Shown piece after piece: positions 18,392-26,899 of a stretch of DNA of 61,457 nucleotides. Both the position numbers and the translations under genes were made by a program. The stretch comes from Candidatus Gastranaerophilales bacterium (GTDB lineage: Bacteria > Cyanobacteriota > Vampirovibrionia > Gastranaerophilales > Gastranaerophilaceae), in NCBI GenBank assembly GCA_947589425.1, contig CANQAV010000010.1, positions 1 to 61,457 on the forward strand, written 5' to 3'. Under the pieces are notes generated by a model. It had not been told where the DNA came from, did no database searches, and saw only the letters and a list, made by a program, of their open reading frames with translations. Position 1 is the first letter of the stretch. The number at the start of each line of letters is the position of its first letter.

Positions 18392-19646
18392 CCGGTAAAT
18401 CCCCTTTTACATCGGCTACATCAGCTCCATCTAATTCAAATGCTTTACACAAAGCAATTGCAGCTTGATTTGCATATTGTTTTTCAACAAGAACGGATAT
18501 TTTAATTTCACTTGTTGAAATCATTTTGATGTTAATTTTTTCTTTTGCCAAAACATCAAACATTTTAGCCGCAATACCGGGTCTGTCTATCATACCTGCG
18601 CCTACTGCGGAAACTTTTACAATGTCTTCATCAATATGAATATTTGAAGCATTCAAAATATTAAGAATTTCATCACTTACTTCATCAAATTTTTCTTTGT
18701 CCGCTTTTGTGATAGTGAACGCTATATCATTTGTGTTGTTTGAACTTCTTGCGTAAGATTGAATAATCATATCAACGCTTAAATTTTTGCTTGCTAAAAG
18801 ATTAAAAAGCTTTGCCGCATTACCGGGTTTATCTTCAACATCGCATATAACAATTCTTATTTGCGAACTGTCGCAGGCAAGTCCTGTCACGGGTTTGATT
18901 AATTCCATTTCTTTGACTCCTATTATTAAAGTTCCTAAATCATCGGTTTTAAAAGAGCTCCTTACTCTCATCGGCACATTAAAAAGCTTCGCCGTTTCAA
19001 CCGAACGGGGATGCAAAACATTAGCACCGACTCTTGCAAGTTCAAGCATTTCATCATATGAAATTTTATCAAGTTTTTTTGCCGTTTTAACTACTCTCGG
19101 GTCAAAAGTATAAACACCTTCAACGTCGGAATATATATCGCATCTGTCTGCCCTAAATGCGCAAGCCAAGGCAACCGCCGTTGTATCGGAGCCTCCTCTT
19201 CCAAGAGTTGTTATTTCATTACCTTCGCAAACACCTTGAAAACCTGCTACAATTACAATATTGCCTTCTTTTAAATGTTGTTTAACTCTTACTGTATCAA
19301 TATCTACAATTCTTGCATTCATGTGGCAATTTTCGGTCTTAATACCTACCTGAAGTCCTGTTAAGCTGATAGCTTTATATCCCATATCGTTTAACGCCAT
19401 TGCAAGAAGAGACATTGATACTTGTTCGCCCGTAGATAACAGCATATCCATTTCTCTTTCGGTCGGGTGAGAAGTTATTTCCCCTGCAAGTTTAATAAGC
19501 TTGTCGGTAGTATGTCCCATAGCGGAAACCACAACAATTACATCATTTCCGTTATTTTTTTCTTTTATTATTGCCCTTGCAACATTTTTTATTTTTTCGC
19601 TGTCAGCAACAGATGTTCCGCCGTATTTTTGAACTATTAATCCCAT
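18384..19646 (-). CDS. lysC: Aspartate kinase
   Basis: 420 residues. It phosphorylates aspartate, first step to lysine, threonine, methionine and diaminopimelate. 'VQKYGGTSVADSEKI' is at the N-terminus, the catalytic core includes 'TLGRGGSDTTAVALA' (about 147-161) and 'YSDVEGVYTFDPRVV'. Two C-terminal ACT domains (about 260-415, 'GNAAKLFNLLASKNLSVDM' and 'MFDVLAKEKINIKMIST') imply allosteric feedback by lysine and/or threonine. ATG preceded by GAGGT. Confidence 0.95.
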   Translation of the reverse strand: MGLIVQKYGGTSVADSEKIKNVARAIIKEKNNGNDVIVVVSAMGHTTDKLIKLAGEITSHPTEREMDMLLSTGEQVSMSLLAMALNDMGYKAISLTGLQVGIKTENCHMNARIVDIDTVRVKQHLKEGNIVIVAGFQGVCEGNEITTLGRGGSDTTAVALACAFRADRCDIYSDVEGVYTFDPRVVKTAKKLDKISYDEMLELARVGANVLHPRSVETAKLFNVPMRVRSSFKTDDLGTLIIGVKEMELIKPVTGLACDSSQIRIVICDVEDKPGNAAKLFNLLASKNLSVDMIIQSYARSSNNTNDIAFTITKADKEKFDEVSDEILNILNASNIHIDEDIVKVSAVGAGMIDRPGIAAKMFDVLAKEKINIKMISTSEIKISVLVEKQYANQAAIALCKAFELDGADVADVKGDLPVV

Positions 19647-19668
19647 TTTTACCTCGTTAATGTTAATT

Positions 19669-21369
19669 TTATTGATGCGAATTTTTTATATCTTCAATAA
19701 GACTGACATCATTGAACTTTGTAAGTATTTTATCACAAACTTGGTTAATTGTATTTTTTAATTCAATATTTTCTTTGTCTTTTTTTGACATTTCGTGCAA
19801 AATCATCAAATATATCGACAAATATTCTTTGGTTTCTTTTTCGTCTTCGGAGCAGTTTTTCAATATTTCAAGCCCCTCATTTAATCGATTAAGCCTACAA
19901 TTAATTTCGGCGAGTGCAATTTTTGCGCCGGTATGGCTATTGTCTTGTGCCAACGCTTCTTCAAGCTTTTCTTGTGCTCTGTATAATTCATTTTGTTTTA
20001 AAAGAATTAACCCGTATTTAAAAAGAACATCCGGATCCTTTTTATTGAGCTCATAGGCGCTTCTCATATAGCGCAGCGCTTTTACGCCGTCGTTTAAGTC
20101 GGTCAAACTGGTCATTGCAAGATTTAAATAGGCACCCGTATTTTTATTGTCGTATTCAATCGTTTTTTCCCAGTATTTAATTGCATTTTTAATATCGCCC
20201 TGATAATGATATGCTCCCGCAATATTAAAATAAGCTTTTTTAAGAGATGCATCAATAGAAAGAGCTTTTTTATAAGAATCAATGGCATTTTGCCATTTTT
20301 CTTCCCTCATATATATTTGTCCGAGATTATAATACGACGGTGCAAAAGACGGGTTGAGGGATATTATTTTTTCAATTGTTTCTTTTGCCTCTTCGTTTTT
20401 GCAAAGTTTTATAAGACACCAGGAAAGTCCGTTATAAACTATAAATTCATCATTTTTTAATTCGATTGATTTTTTGTATTTTTCAACACTCTCTTCAATT
20501 CGGTTAAAATTCGCAAGTGCCGCTGCCCAAGAATTATAGTATTTCCAGTCGTCTTTTGAATATTGTTCATATTTTTCAAAACTTTTAAGACAATTTTCTT
20601 CGTCGTTTAAATTCAAATAACTTTCGTTGATTAAGATGTAGTTTTCTTTTTTTTCGGGTTTGATACTTGAACTTTTTTTGCAAAATTCAATACAGTCTTG
20701 ATATTTTTCTTCTTTCAAAGAGCATAAACCGCACAAATAGAGTGCTTCCGTGTTTAGAGGGTCTGTTTGCAGAACTTTTAAAAATATGTTGAGTGCAATT
20801 TTGTAGTTGTCTTCTTCAATCAGTATAATTCCCAGCATCATCAGTGCTTGCGAATTGATTGGGTCTAATGTATATGCTTTTTTCAAGAGGATTTTTGCGT
20901 TTTCTTTTTGTTTGTTTTTTATGCAGAAAACAGCGTAATTTAAATATGTTTGAGAACAGGTTTTATCAAGCTTTATTGATTTTTCAAATGCACTTTTTGC
21001 AAGAGTATTTTCATTTGTTTCACTGTATGCACCTGCCAAATATCCCCACGCCCTTGCGTTATCTTTATCAAGTTTGACAGCCTTTTTAAAATTTTTTAGC
21101 GCTTCATCAAATTTGCCTTCTTGTGCATAGGTGATGCCGATATTTATATATACTTCAGGATTGTTTTCGTTTATTAATACGCTTTGATTGAGTTTTTCCA
21201 ATCCTTTTTCTTTTTTGCCCGACTTAATAAGATGGATGCCCCAGTTTATGTAAGCATAGGAAGGCAGCGAGGGCTCTTTTGTAATCAGTTTATATTGATT
21301 TATCTGTTTGTTAAAAGAGTCTGCATAATTAAAAAGACTTATGATATATTTAAAAGCTTTTGTTATCAT
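19669..21369 (-). CDS. Large TPR-repeat protein
   Basis: 566 residues built almost wholly of tetratricopeptide repeats, roughly 13-14 units from residue 30 to 540. Clear units include 'PEVYINIGITYAQEGKFDEA', 'NARAWGYLAGAYSETNE' and 'APSYYNLGQIYMREEKW'. No signal peptide or membrane helix. It starts in the stop of the upstream kdsC (ATGA). TPR solenoids organise protein complexes; the partner is unknown. It is one of four TPR proteins within 12 kb. Confidence 0.8.
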   Translation of the reverse strand: MITKAFKYIISLFNYADSFNKQINQYKLITKEPSLPSYAYINWGIHLIKSGKKEKGLEKLNQSVLINENNPEVYINIGITYAQEGKFDEALKNFKKAVKLDKDNARAWGYLAGAYSETNENTLAKSAFEKSIKLDKTCSQTYLNYAVFCIKNKQKENAKILLKKAYTLDPINSQALMMLGIILIEEDNYKIALNIFLKVLQTDPLNTEALYLCGLCSLKEEKYQDCIEFCKKSSSIKPEKKENYILINESYLNLNDEENCLKSFEKYEQYSKDDWKYYNSWAAALANFNRIEESVEKYKKSIELKNDEFIVYNGLSWCLIKLCKNEEAKETIEKIISLNPSFAPSYYNLGQIYMREEKWQNAIDSYKKALSIDASLKKAYFNIAGAYHYQGDIKNAIKYWEKTIEYDNKNTGAYLNLAMTSLTDLNDGVKALRYMRSAYELNKKDPDVLFKYGLILLKQNELYRAQEKLEEALAQDNSHTGAKIALAEINCRLNRLNEGLEILKNCSEDEKETKEYLSIYLMILHEMSKKDKENIELKNTINQVCDKILTKFNDVSLIEDIKNSHQ

Positions 21370-21854
21370 TCCAAGTTAACCAATATGTCGGCTATTTCTC
21401 TTATGGCGCCGGAGCCGCCTTCATAAGATGCTATCTGAAGATTTTTTATTTTTAGGGGTAATACGGGGTTATGGTTTTTAGGTGCAACAGGATAAGACAC
21501 AAGCTCCATCGCAGGGATATCATTAATGTCATCGCCTATATATAAAACTTCGTCTTTTGAAAGATTATATTTTTTCATTATTTCATCAAGAACAATTCCT
21601 TTTTGTCTTATGCCGCCATGGATTTCTTGTATTCCCATTTTTTCTTTAAAGTAATTAAGGATATTGCTGTCTTCGCCTGAAATAATGGCTATATCAATCC
21701 CTTTTTTCAAAAGAAGAAAAACCCCCATTAAATCTTTAAAATTCAGCTTTTTTTGAACGTCATTTTTTTCGGAGATATAAACCGATCCGTCCGTAAACAC
21801 ACCGTCAAAATCACATACAACCATTTTAATTTTATTTGATAATAATAGTGTCAT
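21366..21854 (-). CDS. kdsC: KdsC-like HAD phosphatase (Kdo 8-phosphate phosphatase)
   Basis: 162 residues, matching the cap-less HAD C0 subfamily. Motif I 'VVCDFDGVFTDGSVYI' (about 12-27), motif II 'AIISGED' (about 56), and motif III/IV 'VLYIGDDINDIPAM' (about 105-118), with C-terminal 'EGGSGAIREIADI'. In lipopolysaccharide synthesis it hydrolyses Kdo-8-phosphate to Kdo, so it points to an outer membrane. A related role in sialic- or other nonulosonic-acid synthesis cannot be excluded. Operon with the TPR gene. Confidence 0.82.
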   Translation of the reverse strand: MTLLLSNKIKMVVCDFDGVFTDGSVYISEKNDVQKKLNFKDLMGVFLLLKKGIDIAIISGEDSNILNYFKEKMGIQEIHGGIRQKGIVLDEIMKKYNLSKDEVLYIGDDINDIPAMELVSYPVAPKNHNPVLPLKIKNLQIASYEGGSGAIREIADILVNLE

Positions 21855-21867
21855 TATCTTTCCTTAC

Positions 21868-22269
21868 TTATCTTATAAAATTTGAATTTACCATATCGGA
21901 AATAACCGGCAGATAAGGTTTTAATCCTAATAAAGATATTACAGACAGGTATAATACAATAAGTGTTACCAAAAGTCCCGATACGGTGTATGTATAGTAC
22001 AGAGGGGTTTGGTTGAAAAACAAATCAAATGATTTTGCAATATTGCCGACAATCGGAATAACGCTTATGAAGTTTATTGCAATACTGTATATCAAAGATA
22101 TAACGGCAAGAACAATTGAAACAAAAATCGCCTGATATAAATTATAGATAAGATATTGACTTATTGTTTTTCTTGTTGCATATGCAAAAACAAGCCATAT
22201 AAGGCTGAATATTCCGAATGTAAAATAAGCAAGAACGGAGATAATTCTGTCACCTATGGAAGCTTTCAT
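21868..22269 (-). CDS. Small integral membrane protein
   Basis: 133 residues with three or four hydrophobic helices: 'VLAYFTFGIFSLIWLVFAY', 'YQAIFVSIVLAVISLIYS', 'INFISVIPIVGNIAKS' and 'VSGLLVTLIVLYLSVISL'. It starts in the stop of the upstream TPR gene (ATGA) so it is likely coexpressed with it. The topology resembles Tic20/DUF4870-type small membrane proteins, but I cannot place it in a family. Confidence 0.7.
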   Translation of the reverse strand: MKASIGDRIISVLAYFTFGIFSLIWLVFAYATRKTISQYLIYNLYQAIFVSIVLAVISLIYSIAINFISVIPIVGNIAKSFDLFFNQTPLYYTYTVSGLLVTLIVLYLSVISLLGLKPYLPVISDMVNSNFIR

Positions 22270-23315
22270 CTGTTACCTCTTAATTTTTCTTTTATGTAAG
22301 AATCTGCCATTTCAATATAAATTAATTTGATTTCATTATCTTTAGGCGCTTGTTTTATGGCCTTTTTATAGTATTTAACCGCATGCATATAATTGTTCAT
22401 TAAAATATATGTGTTGGCAATAAAAGTGGAAATCTTGGGGTCATCCGGAAGCAGTCTTTGAGCTGTTTTATATATCATTATTGCTTCTTCATATCTTTTT
22501 TCATCAACCAAAATGTTGGCAAGCAAAATATATGCATTAGGTTTTTCCGGATCTAATTCAATTGCGTGTTTTAAAAGAACAATAGCTTCATTTCTGTCAT
22601 TATCATCAACGTATGCGATTGCCCTGCAAACCCAAGCCGGATAATATGAGGGGTCTTGGTCGATTGTAATTTGGAAACATTCTTGCGCTTTTTTGAAATT
22701 ACCCAGGGATGCATAAGAATTGGCAAGGCATAGTGAAGCTTTGACATCATGCGGGTTAATTTTAAGAGCTTTTTCATAATGTATCAGAGCATCAACCAAA
22801 TTACCTTGTTTTTGTTCGATATTTGCAATATTGATGTAATTTTCACCGTTTGTTTCGTCAAGCGATATTGCTTTTTTATAGTATTTCTTCGCTTCTTCAT
22901 AGTTATCAATATCCTGATAAAGATAACCCAGAGCACTGTATATATCGGCTTTTGTATTGTTTAATTTAAGAGCTTTTTCGTAATTTAAAAGTGCTTGCTC
23001 AAAATTTTCGATTTCAGCATAAACATTGCCTAAATTATAATATGCGGCATAATTATCAGGCTCCGACAAAATAGCTCTGTCATATAGCCCTATTGCTTCC
23101 ATATAAGATTTTTTATAAAAATAAATACTTCCGAGATTTATCAAGGATTGAAAATCTTTGGGATGAATTTCAAGAATTTTGTTATATATATCGGCGGCAT
23201 TATTTAAGTCATTACTTCCGATATAATAATTTGCAAGATTTCTGTATGCTTCTGTATCATTGGGATTGCTGTTAATTTTTTCTTTTAATTCCGCTATAAT
23301 ATTATTTTTAAACAA
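22266..23315 (-). CDS. TPR-repeat protein
   Basis: 349 residues from a TTG (23313-23315) preceded by GGAG at seven bases; no nearer ATG is available. About nine TPR units fill the chain, for example 'EAYRNLANYYIGSNDL', 'AAYYNLGNVYAEIENF' and 'KASLCLANSYASLGNF'. Soluble, no signal peptide. Coupled to the small membrane protein downstream by ATGA, suggesting a membrane-recruited scaffold; that is inference. Confidence 0.78.
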   Translation of the reverse strand: MFKNNIIAELKEKINSNPNDTEAYRNLANYYIGSNDLNNAADIYNKILEIHPKDFQSLINLGSIYFYKKSYMEAIGLYDRAILSEPDNYAAYYNLGNVYAEIENFEQALLNYEKALKLNNTKADIYSALGYLYQDIDNYEEAKKYYKKAISLDETNGENYINIANIEQKQGNLVDALIHYEKALKINPHDVKASLCLANSYASLGNFKKAQECFQITIDQDPSYYPAWVCRAIAYVDDNDRNEAIVLLKHAIELDPEKPNAYILLANILVDEKRYEEAIMIYKTAQRLLPDDPKISTFIANTYILMNNYMHAVKYYKKAIKQAPKDNEIKLIYIEMADSYIKEKLRGNR

Positions 23316-23400
23316 TATTGCTCTCCGTTTGTTTTAAAATCTTTGGTATCTCAATTAAGAATTAAATTTTACAAGAATATTATACACTAAAATTATTATT

Positions 23401-23409
23401 TGATATAAT
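23401..23409 (+). promoter_or_regulatory. Extended -10 promoter of the gshB-like gene
   Basis: TGATATAAT is a TGn extended -10. Its last base is seven before the ATG at 23416, so transcription would begin at or next to the start codon. No Shine-Dalgarno sequence is present. Confidence 0.6.
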
Positions 23410-23415
23410 TTATTT

Positions 23416-24393
23416 ATGAAAAACGTTCTTATTATAATTGACGATATCGAGTTTAAATATTTTGAATTTAATAAACTTGTGACAAATTTTTGGCTTATTT
23501 GGGAATATCTTAAAAGAAATAATCGAGTATTTATAACCCTTAAGAATAAGCTGTTTCAAAAAAACAATGTTCCCTGCGCTCTTGTTTGGGAAAGTTTTAT
23601 TGAAAACGAAAACATTATAAAAAGCGAAAAACCTGATAAGGCGCTTCTTGATGACTTTGATACAATATTTTTCCGTCCCGATCCGCCCGTTGATATTGAC
23701 TATATTAACGCAAGCTATATTTTATCTTATGTTGATAAAAATAAAACCATGGTGATGAATTCCCCCCAAGCAATAAGAGAAAAGAACGAAAAATTATATG
23801 TAAACGAGTTTCAAGGTCTTATTCCCGATAATATTGTATCTGCCGATGAAAAAATAATTAAAGAATTTCTTTTTGAAAAGAAAGAAATTATAATTAAGCC
23901 GACAAATCGGTGTTTTGGCTCGGGTGTTTTTTATTTGAACGATAAAGATAAAAACATTAATGCCATAATATCTGCCGCTACAAATAATTTTAAAACTCAG
24001 GTTATGGTGCAGGAATATCTTCCTCAAATTAAAAACGGGGATAAGCGCCTTATATATATCTGCGGAAAAATATTTGACTATTGCGTCAGCAAAGTTGCAA
24101 CAAATAATGATTTTAAGTTTAATGAACACAATGAAAATACTTTGAAATTTGCTCAATTGACACAAGAAGAAAAGCTTATCGAGCAAAAAGTTAAAGATAA
24201 ATTTGAAAAAGACGGAATTTACCTTGCAGGGCTTGATGTTATCGACGGAAAAATAATAGAAATAAATATTACAAGTCCATGCTTTTTCATAAACGAAATT
24301 AACCATATCTTCAATATTAATTTTGAAAAATTAATTGCGGATAAAATTGAGGAGTATATCAATTCAAAGAATAAGTCACTATTAAAAGTATAA
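23416..24393 (+). CDS. gshB: ATP-grasp protein related to glutathione synthetase (GshB)
   Basis: 325 residues, the length of prokaryotic GshB, which joins gamma-glutamylcysteine and glycine. Conserved parts: 'FDTIFFRPDPPVDIDYI' (about 82-98), 'NSPQAIREKNEKLYV' (about 115-129), 'VMVQEYLPQIKNGDKRLIY' and the metal-binding C-terminus 'AGLDVIDGKIIEINITSP'. The ATP-grasp glycine loop, usually rich in GG, reads 'KPTNRCFGSGVFYL', so the enzyme is divergent and may use another substrate. It is monocistronic with its own extended -10 promoter. Confidence 0.75.
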   Translation: MKNVLIIIDDIEFKYFEFNKLVTNFWLIWEYLKRNNRVFITLKNKLFQKNNVPCALVWESFIENENIIKSEKPDKALLDDFDTIFFRPDPPVDIDYINASYILSYVDKNKTMVMNSPQAIREKNEKLYVNEFQGLIPDNIVSADEKIIKEFLFEKKEIIIKPTNRCFGSGVFYLNDKDKNINAIISAATNNFKTQVMVQEYLPQIKNGDKRLIYICGKIFDYCVSKVATNNDFKFNEHNENTLKFAQLTQEEKLIEQKVKDKFEKDGIYLAGLDVIDGKIIEINITSPCFFINEINHIFNINFEKLIADKIEEYINSKNKSLLKV

Positions 24394-24432
24394 ACATTTC
24401 AAAAGAGCAAAAAAATAAATTCAGCGGTTTTA

Positions 24433-24438
24433 TATAAT
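24433..24438 (+). promoter_or_regulatory. -10 box directly before the 24443 gene
   Basis: TATAAT ends four bases before the ATG and no Shine-Dalgarno sequence exists, suggesting a leaderless transcript. Confidence 0.5.
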
Positions 24439-24442
24439 TGTC

Positions 24443-26128
24443 ATGAAATTACAAAATTCATACGTCAAATCAAATATAACGTATCATGCACTGCCTAAAA
24501 ACAAGCATGACGCAACAGGCAGAAACAATTTTTATGACAATATAAACACGAGAAAGAATATAAACTACAGACCCGCAAAAGCGATTAGCTTCGGCGGGTC
24601 TGCGGCTTCAATAGGCGATAAATTTTTAAGAAACCATGCCCTGAATAAATTGATTGCTTTTGTAAACGAAAATGAGGCTGCCTATAACGCCATATACTCT
24701 CTTTTGATTGCAGGTATTGTTAAGCCGATTGTAGTTATGAAAACATCAGGCTCGGATGAAAAAGATAAGCAGATTATTGCGACTAAAAACTTCTTACAGG
24801 CTTTTGTGGGAAGTTTTTTAAGCCTTACGGTAGGCGGAGGGCTTATTAAAAAGATATTTGACGTAATGAAAACAAATTTAAATCTTATTGATATTGATAA
24901 TGAAACAGGTAAAATTAAAACAATTTTACCAGATAGCGAAAGAGCGTTTGATATGGCTTCAAGCGCTTTAATTAAAGAAAACACGGGTTTTGGCGCAAGA
25001 ATAAAAAATGCAAAAAACGCTTTTAGTCAAGAAGGAATTCTTAAATCAATAAAAGCTTTCTTTAAAAAACCCGCTTATTTTCCTTCATCACAGGAAGTAA
25101 AAGATAAAGCGACAAGTATGATATCCGATTTTACACGAAACCATAAATCAATATTTGATAAAAATACCCAATTTGTTGCATCCTTAAAAGCAAATGAAGC
25201 ACAAAAAGATGCGTTTGAATCTTTCTGGAAAAATTCTACCGGCTGGGTAACATCAATCGGAAAAGCGAAAGTGGCAAGCTTGCTTCTGCCTACCGTTATG
25301 GCTGTATTATTTGCCAAAAGAAACCTTGAAAAGAAGAAAGAAGAAGAAAATAAGCTTATAACATTGAATAGCTCAAATACCTTTAAAAAAGAACAGGAAA
25401 ACTATAAAGCTATGATGAATATTTCATCAGGCACAAAACCTTCTTTTACGGGTAAAATACTTGACGGGGCAATTGAGAATTTATCAAAAGGTGTTGAAGA
25501 GCTTGCAATGACAAAAGCCGGAGAGGGTGCCGTTAAAACCCTTGCAAAATTGCCCAAACCTCTTAATAAACCCTCTGCAAGAATGGCGGATTTAGAATCT
25601 TTCATGTTAACGGGCTATTGGGTATTAAATACATCAAAATCAAAAAAAATTGAGCCGAGTCAAAAACTGGGACTTAATGTTCATACTGTCCTTGTAACGG
25701 CAGTTTCAAGTATTTCGGCATTTTTATTGGATACGCTTTTTGACGGGCTGATTAAAAAAGCTCAAAATGCATATAAAAATGATTTATCCGATATTGTTGA
25801 AGCCGTTAAAAGCCAAGCGGCAAATGTTCCCGAGGCAATGGAGCTTCTTAAAGAAAAATGCAGCGGATTATATGGAGTTGATAATATTTTAAAACAATTT
25901 GCGCACACTGATATAAATTCGGCAAATGCGGCAAAAACGGTTGAAAAGCTTGCGGGTGACTACGGAAAAAAACTCGGTAAATTTAAATCATTAACAATAT
26001 TTACCCTTGTTGTAAGATTTTTAGTTCCCGTGCTTATGGTAAAACCGAGTGCTAAGCTTAAAAAGAAAATTCAAAAATATAAAGAAGAAAAAATTAAAAA
26101 TAAACAGCTTCAAACAAAAACAGCATAA
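24443..26128 (+). CDS. Large hypothetical membrane-associated protein
   Basis: 561 residues. The N-terminus (about 1-45) is basic and low in complexity and ends in 'KAISFGGSAASIG'. Hydrophobic stretches then occur at about residues 86-105 ('YSLLIAGIVKPIVVM'), 113-130 ('FVGSFLSLTVGGGLI'), 275-290 ('VASLLLPTVMAVLF'), 415-435 and 515-530, separated by Lys-rich helical regions. The C-terminus is a Lys-rich tail. Multi-spanning or amphipathic membrane association is likely. The family is not recognised; an N-terminal FG/FGG motif behind a disordered start looks lineage-typical. Flanked by its own promoter and terminator, so it is expressed alone. Confidence 0.65.
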   Translation: MKLQNSYVKSNITYHALPKNKHDATGRNNFYDNINTRKNINYRPAKAISFGGSAASIGDKFLRNHALNKLIAFVNENEAAYNAIYSLLIAGIVKPIVVMKTSGSDEKDKQIIATKNFLQAFVGSFLSLTVGGGLIKKIFDVMKTNLNLIDIDNETGKIKTILPDSERAFDMASSALIKENTGFGARIKNAKNAFSQEGILKSIKAFFKKPAYFPSSQEVKDKATSMISDFTRNHKSIFDKNTQFVASLKANEAQKDAFESFWKNSTGWVTSIGKAKVASLLLPTVMAVLFAKRNLEKKKEEENKLITLNSSNTFKKEQENYKAMMNISSGTKPSFTGKILDGAIENLSKGVEELAMTKAGEGAVKTLAKLPKPLNKPSARMADLESFMLTGYWVLNTSKSKKIEPSQKLGLNVHTVLVTAVSSISAFLLDTLFDGLIKKAQNAYKNDLSDIVEAVKSQAANVPEAMELLKEKCSGLYGVDNILKQFAHTDINSANAAKTVEKLAGDYGKKLGKFKSLTIFTLVVRFLVPVLMVKPSAKLKKKIQKYKEEKIKNKQLQTKTA

Positions 26129-26129
26129 A

Positions 26130-26158
26130 AAAACCGCCTTTTATAAGGCGGTTTTAAT
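26130..26158. terminator. Bidirectional Rho-independent terminator
   Basis: AAAACCGCCTT pairs with AAGGCGGTTTT (11 bp, loop TTAT), with A and T runs on both sides. It separates the convergent 24443 gene and the SIMPL gene. Confidence 0.9.
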
Positions 26159-26161
26159 TTA

Positions 26162-26887
26162 TTATTTTACTTTAAATACAACATTTGCAACTGCCGTTAC
26201 TTTTTTATCTATTGAAGTTGTATCATTAATTCCCATATCGGAAACCATTGTAGAATCAACGGGTGTTATTTGAAATACCCCCATTCTCATAGATTTAACG
26301 GAGCCCACACGTGCATTTGCCGCTTTTAGCATTGAAGATGCTCTTTGTTTAGCATCAAGCGTTGCTTCCTTTAAAAGGTCAACTTTAATTGATGCAAGGT
26401 CAGAGTAAAAATATTCAGGAGAGTATACTTCAATACTAATTCCTTTGTTGGTTAGGGTTTGAATATCGGTTGAGATTTCTTTTATTTTTTCAACATCTTT
26501 TGATTTAATGTTTATTGGTAAATTTGCGTTATATGCGGAAACTTCGTCGGTTGAATAGCCTTTTTGATCTCTTTTATAGTTATAGTATCCGTTTATTGCA
26601 TTAATCGTAATATCCTCTTTGTTTATTCCTTTTGATGTTAAATAATCTGCTACGATAGGTGTTTGTTTATTAAGAAGATTAAAAGCATCTTTTTGAGATT
26701 GCGCCTTCATCTGAATAGAAAATGAAAGGCTTGCGCTGTCTGATTTAACAATTTTTGAAGCGGAGCCAGTTACTGTTATGCTTTCATTTTTTGAAATTCT
26801 TGATGCAAAAATTACCGATGCCAATAAAATTCCTATTGTGATAATAAGGCAGGATAAGATAATTTGAAATCTTTCAATTTTTTCCAT
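26162..26887 (-). CDS. SIMPL (DUF541) domain protein
   Basis: 241 residues. One N-terminal hydrophobic helix (about 8-28, 'IILSCLIITIGILLASVIFA') serves as signal anchor. Then the SIMPL/DUF541 domain begins 'ESITVTGSASKIVKSDSA', with the periodic Ser/Ala-rich strands of that family and the C-terminal 'ANVVFKVK'. Family members form periplasmic oligomeric chambers and are linked to stress tolerance; a specific role is not known. It lies 12 bases downstream of queA, in the same direction. Confidence 0.85.
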   Translation of the reverse strand: MEKIERFQIILSCLIITIGILLASVIFASRISKNESITVTGSASKIVKSDSASLSFSIQMKAQSQKDAFNLLNKQTPIVADYLTSKGINKEDITINAINGYYNYKRDQKGYSTDEVSAYNANLPINIKSKDVEKIKEISTDIQTLTNKGISIEVYSPEYFYSDLASIKVDLLKEATLDAKQRASSMLKAANARVGSVKSMRMGVFQITPVDSTMVSDMGINDTTSIDKKVTAVANVVFKVK

Positions 26888-26899
26888 AATTTTCTCCTT

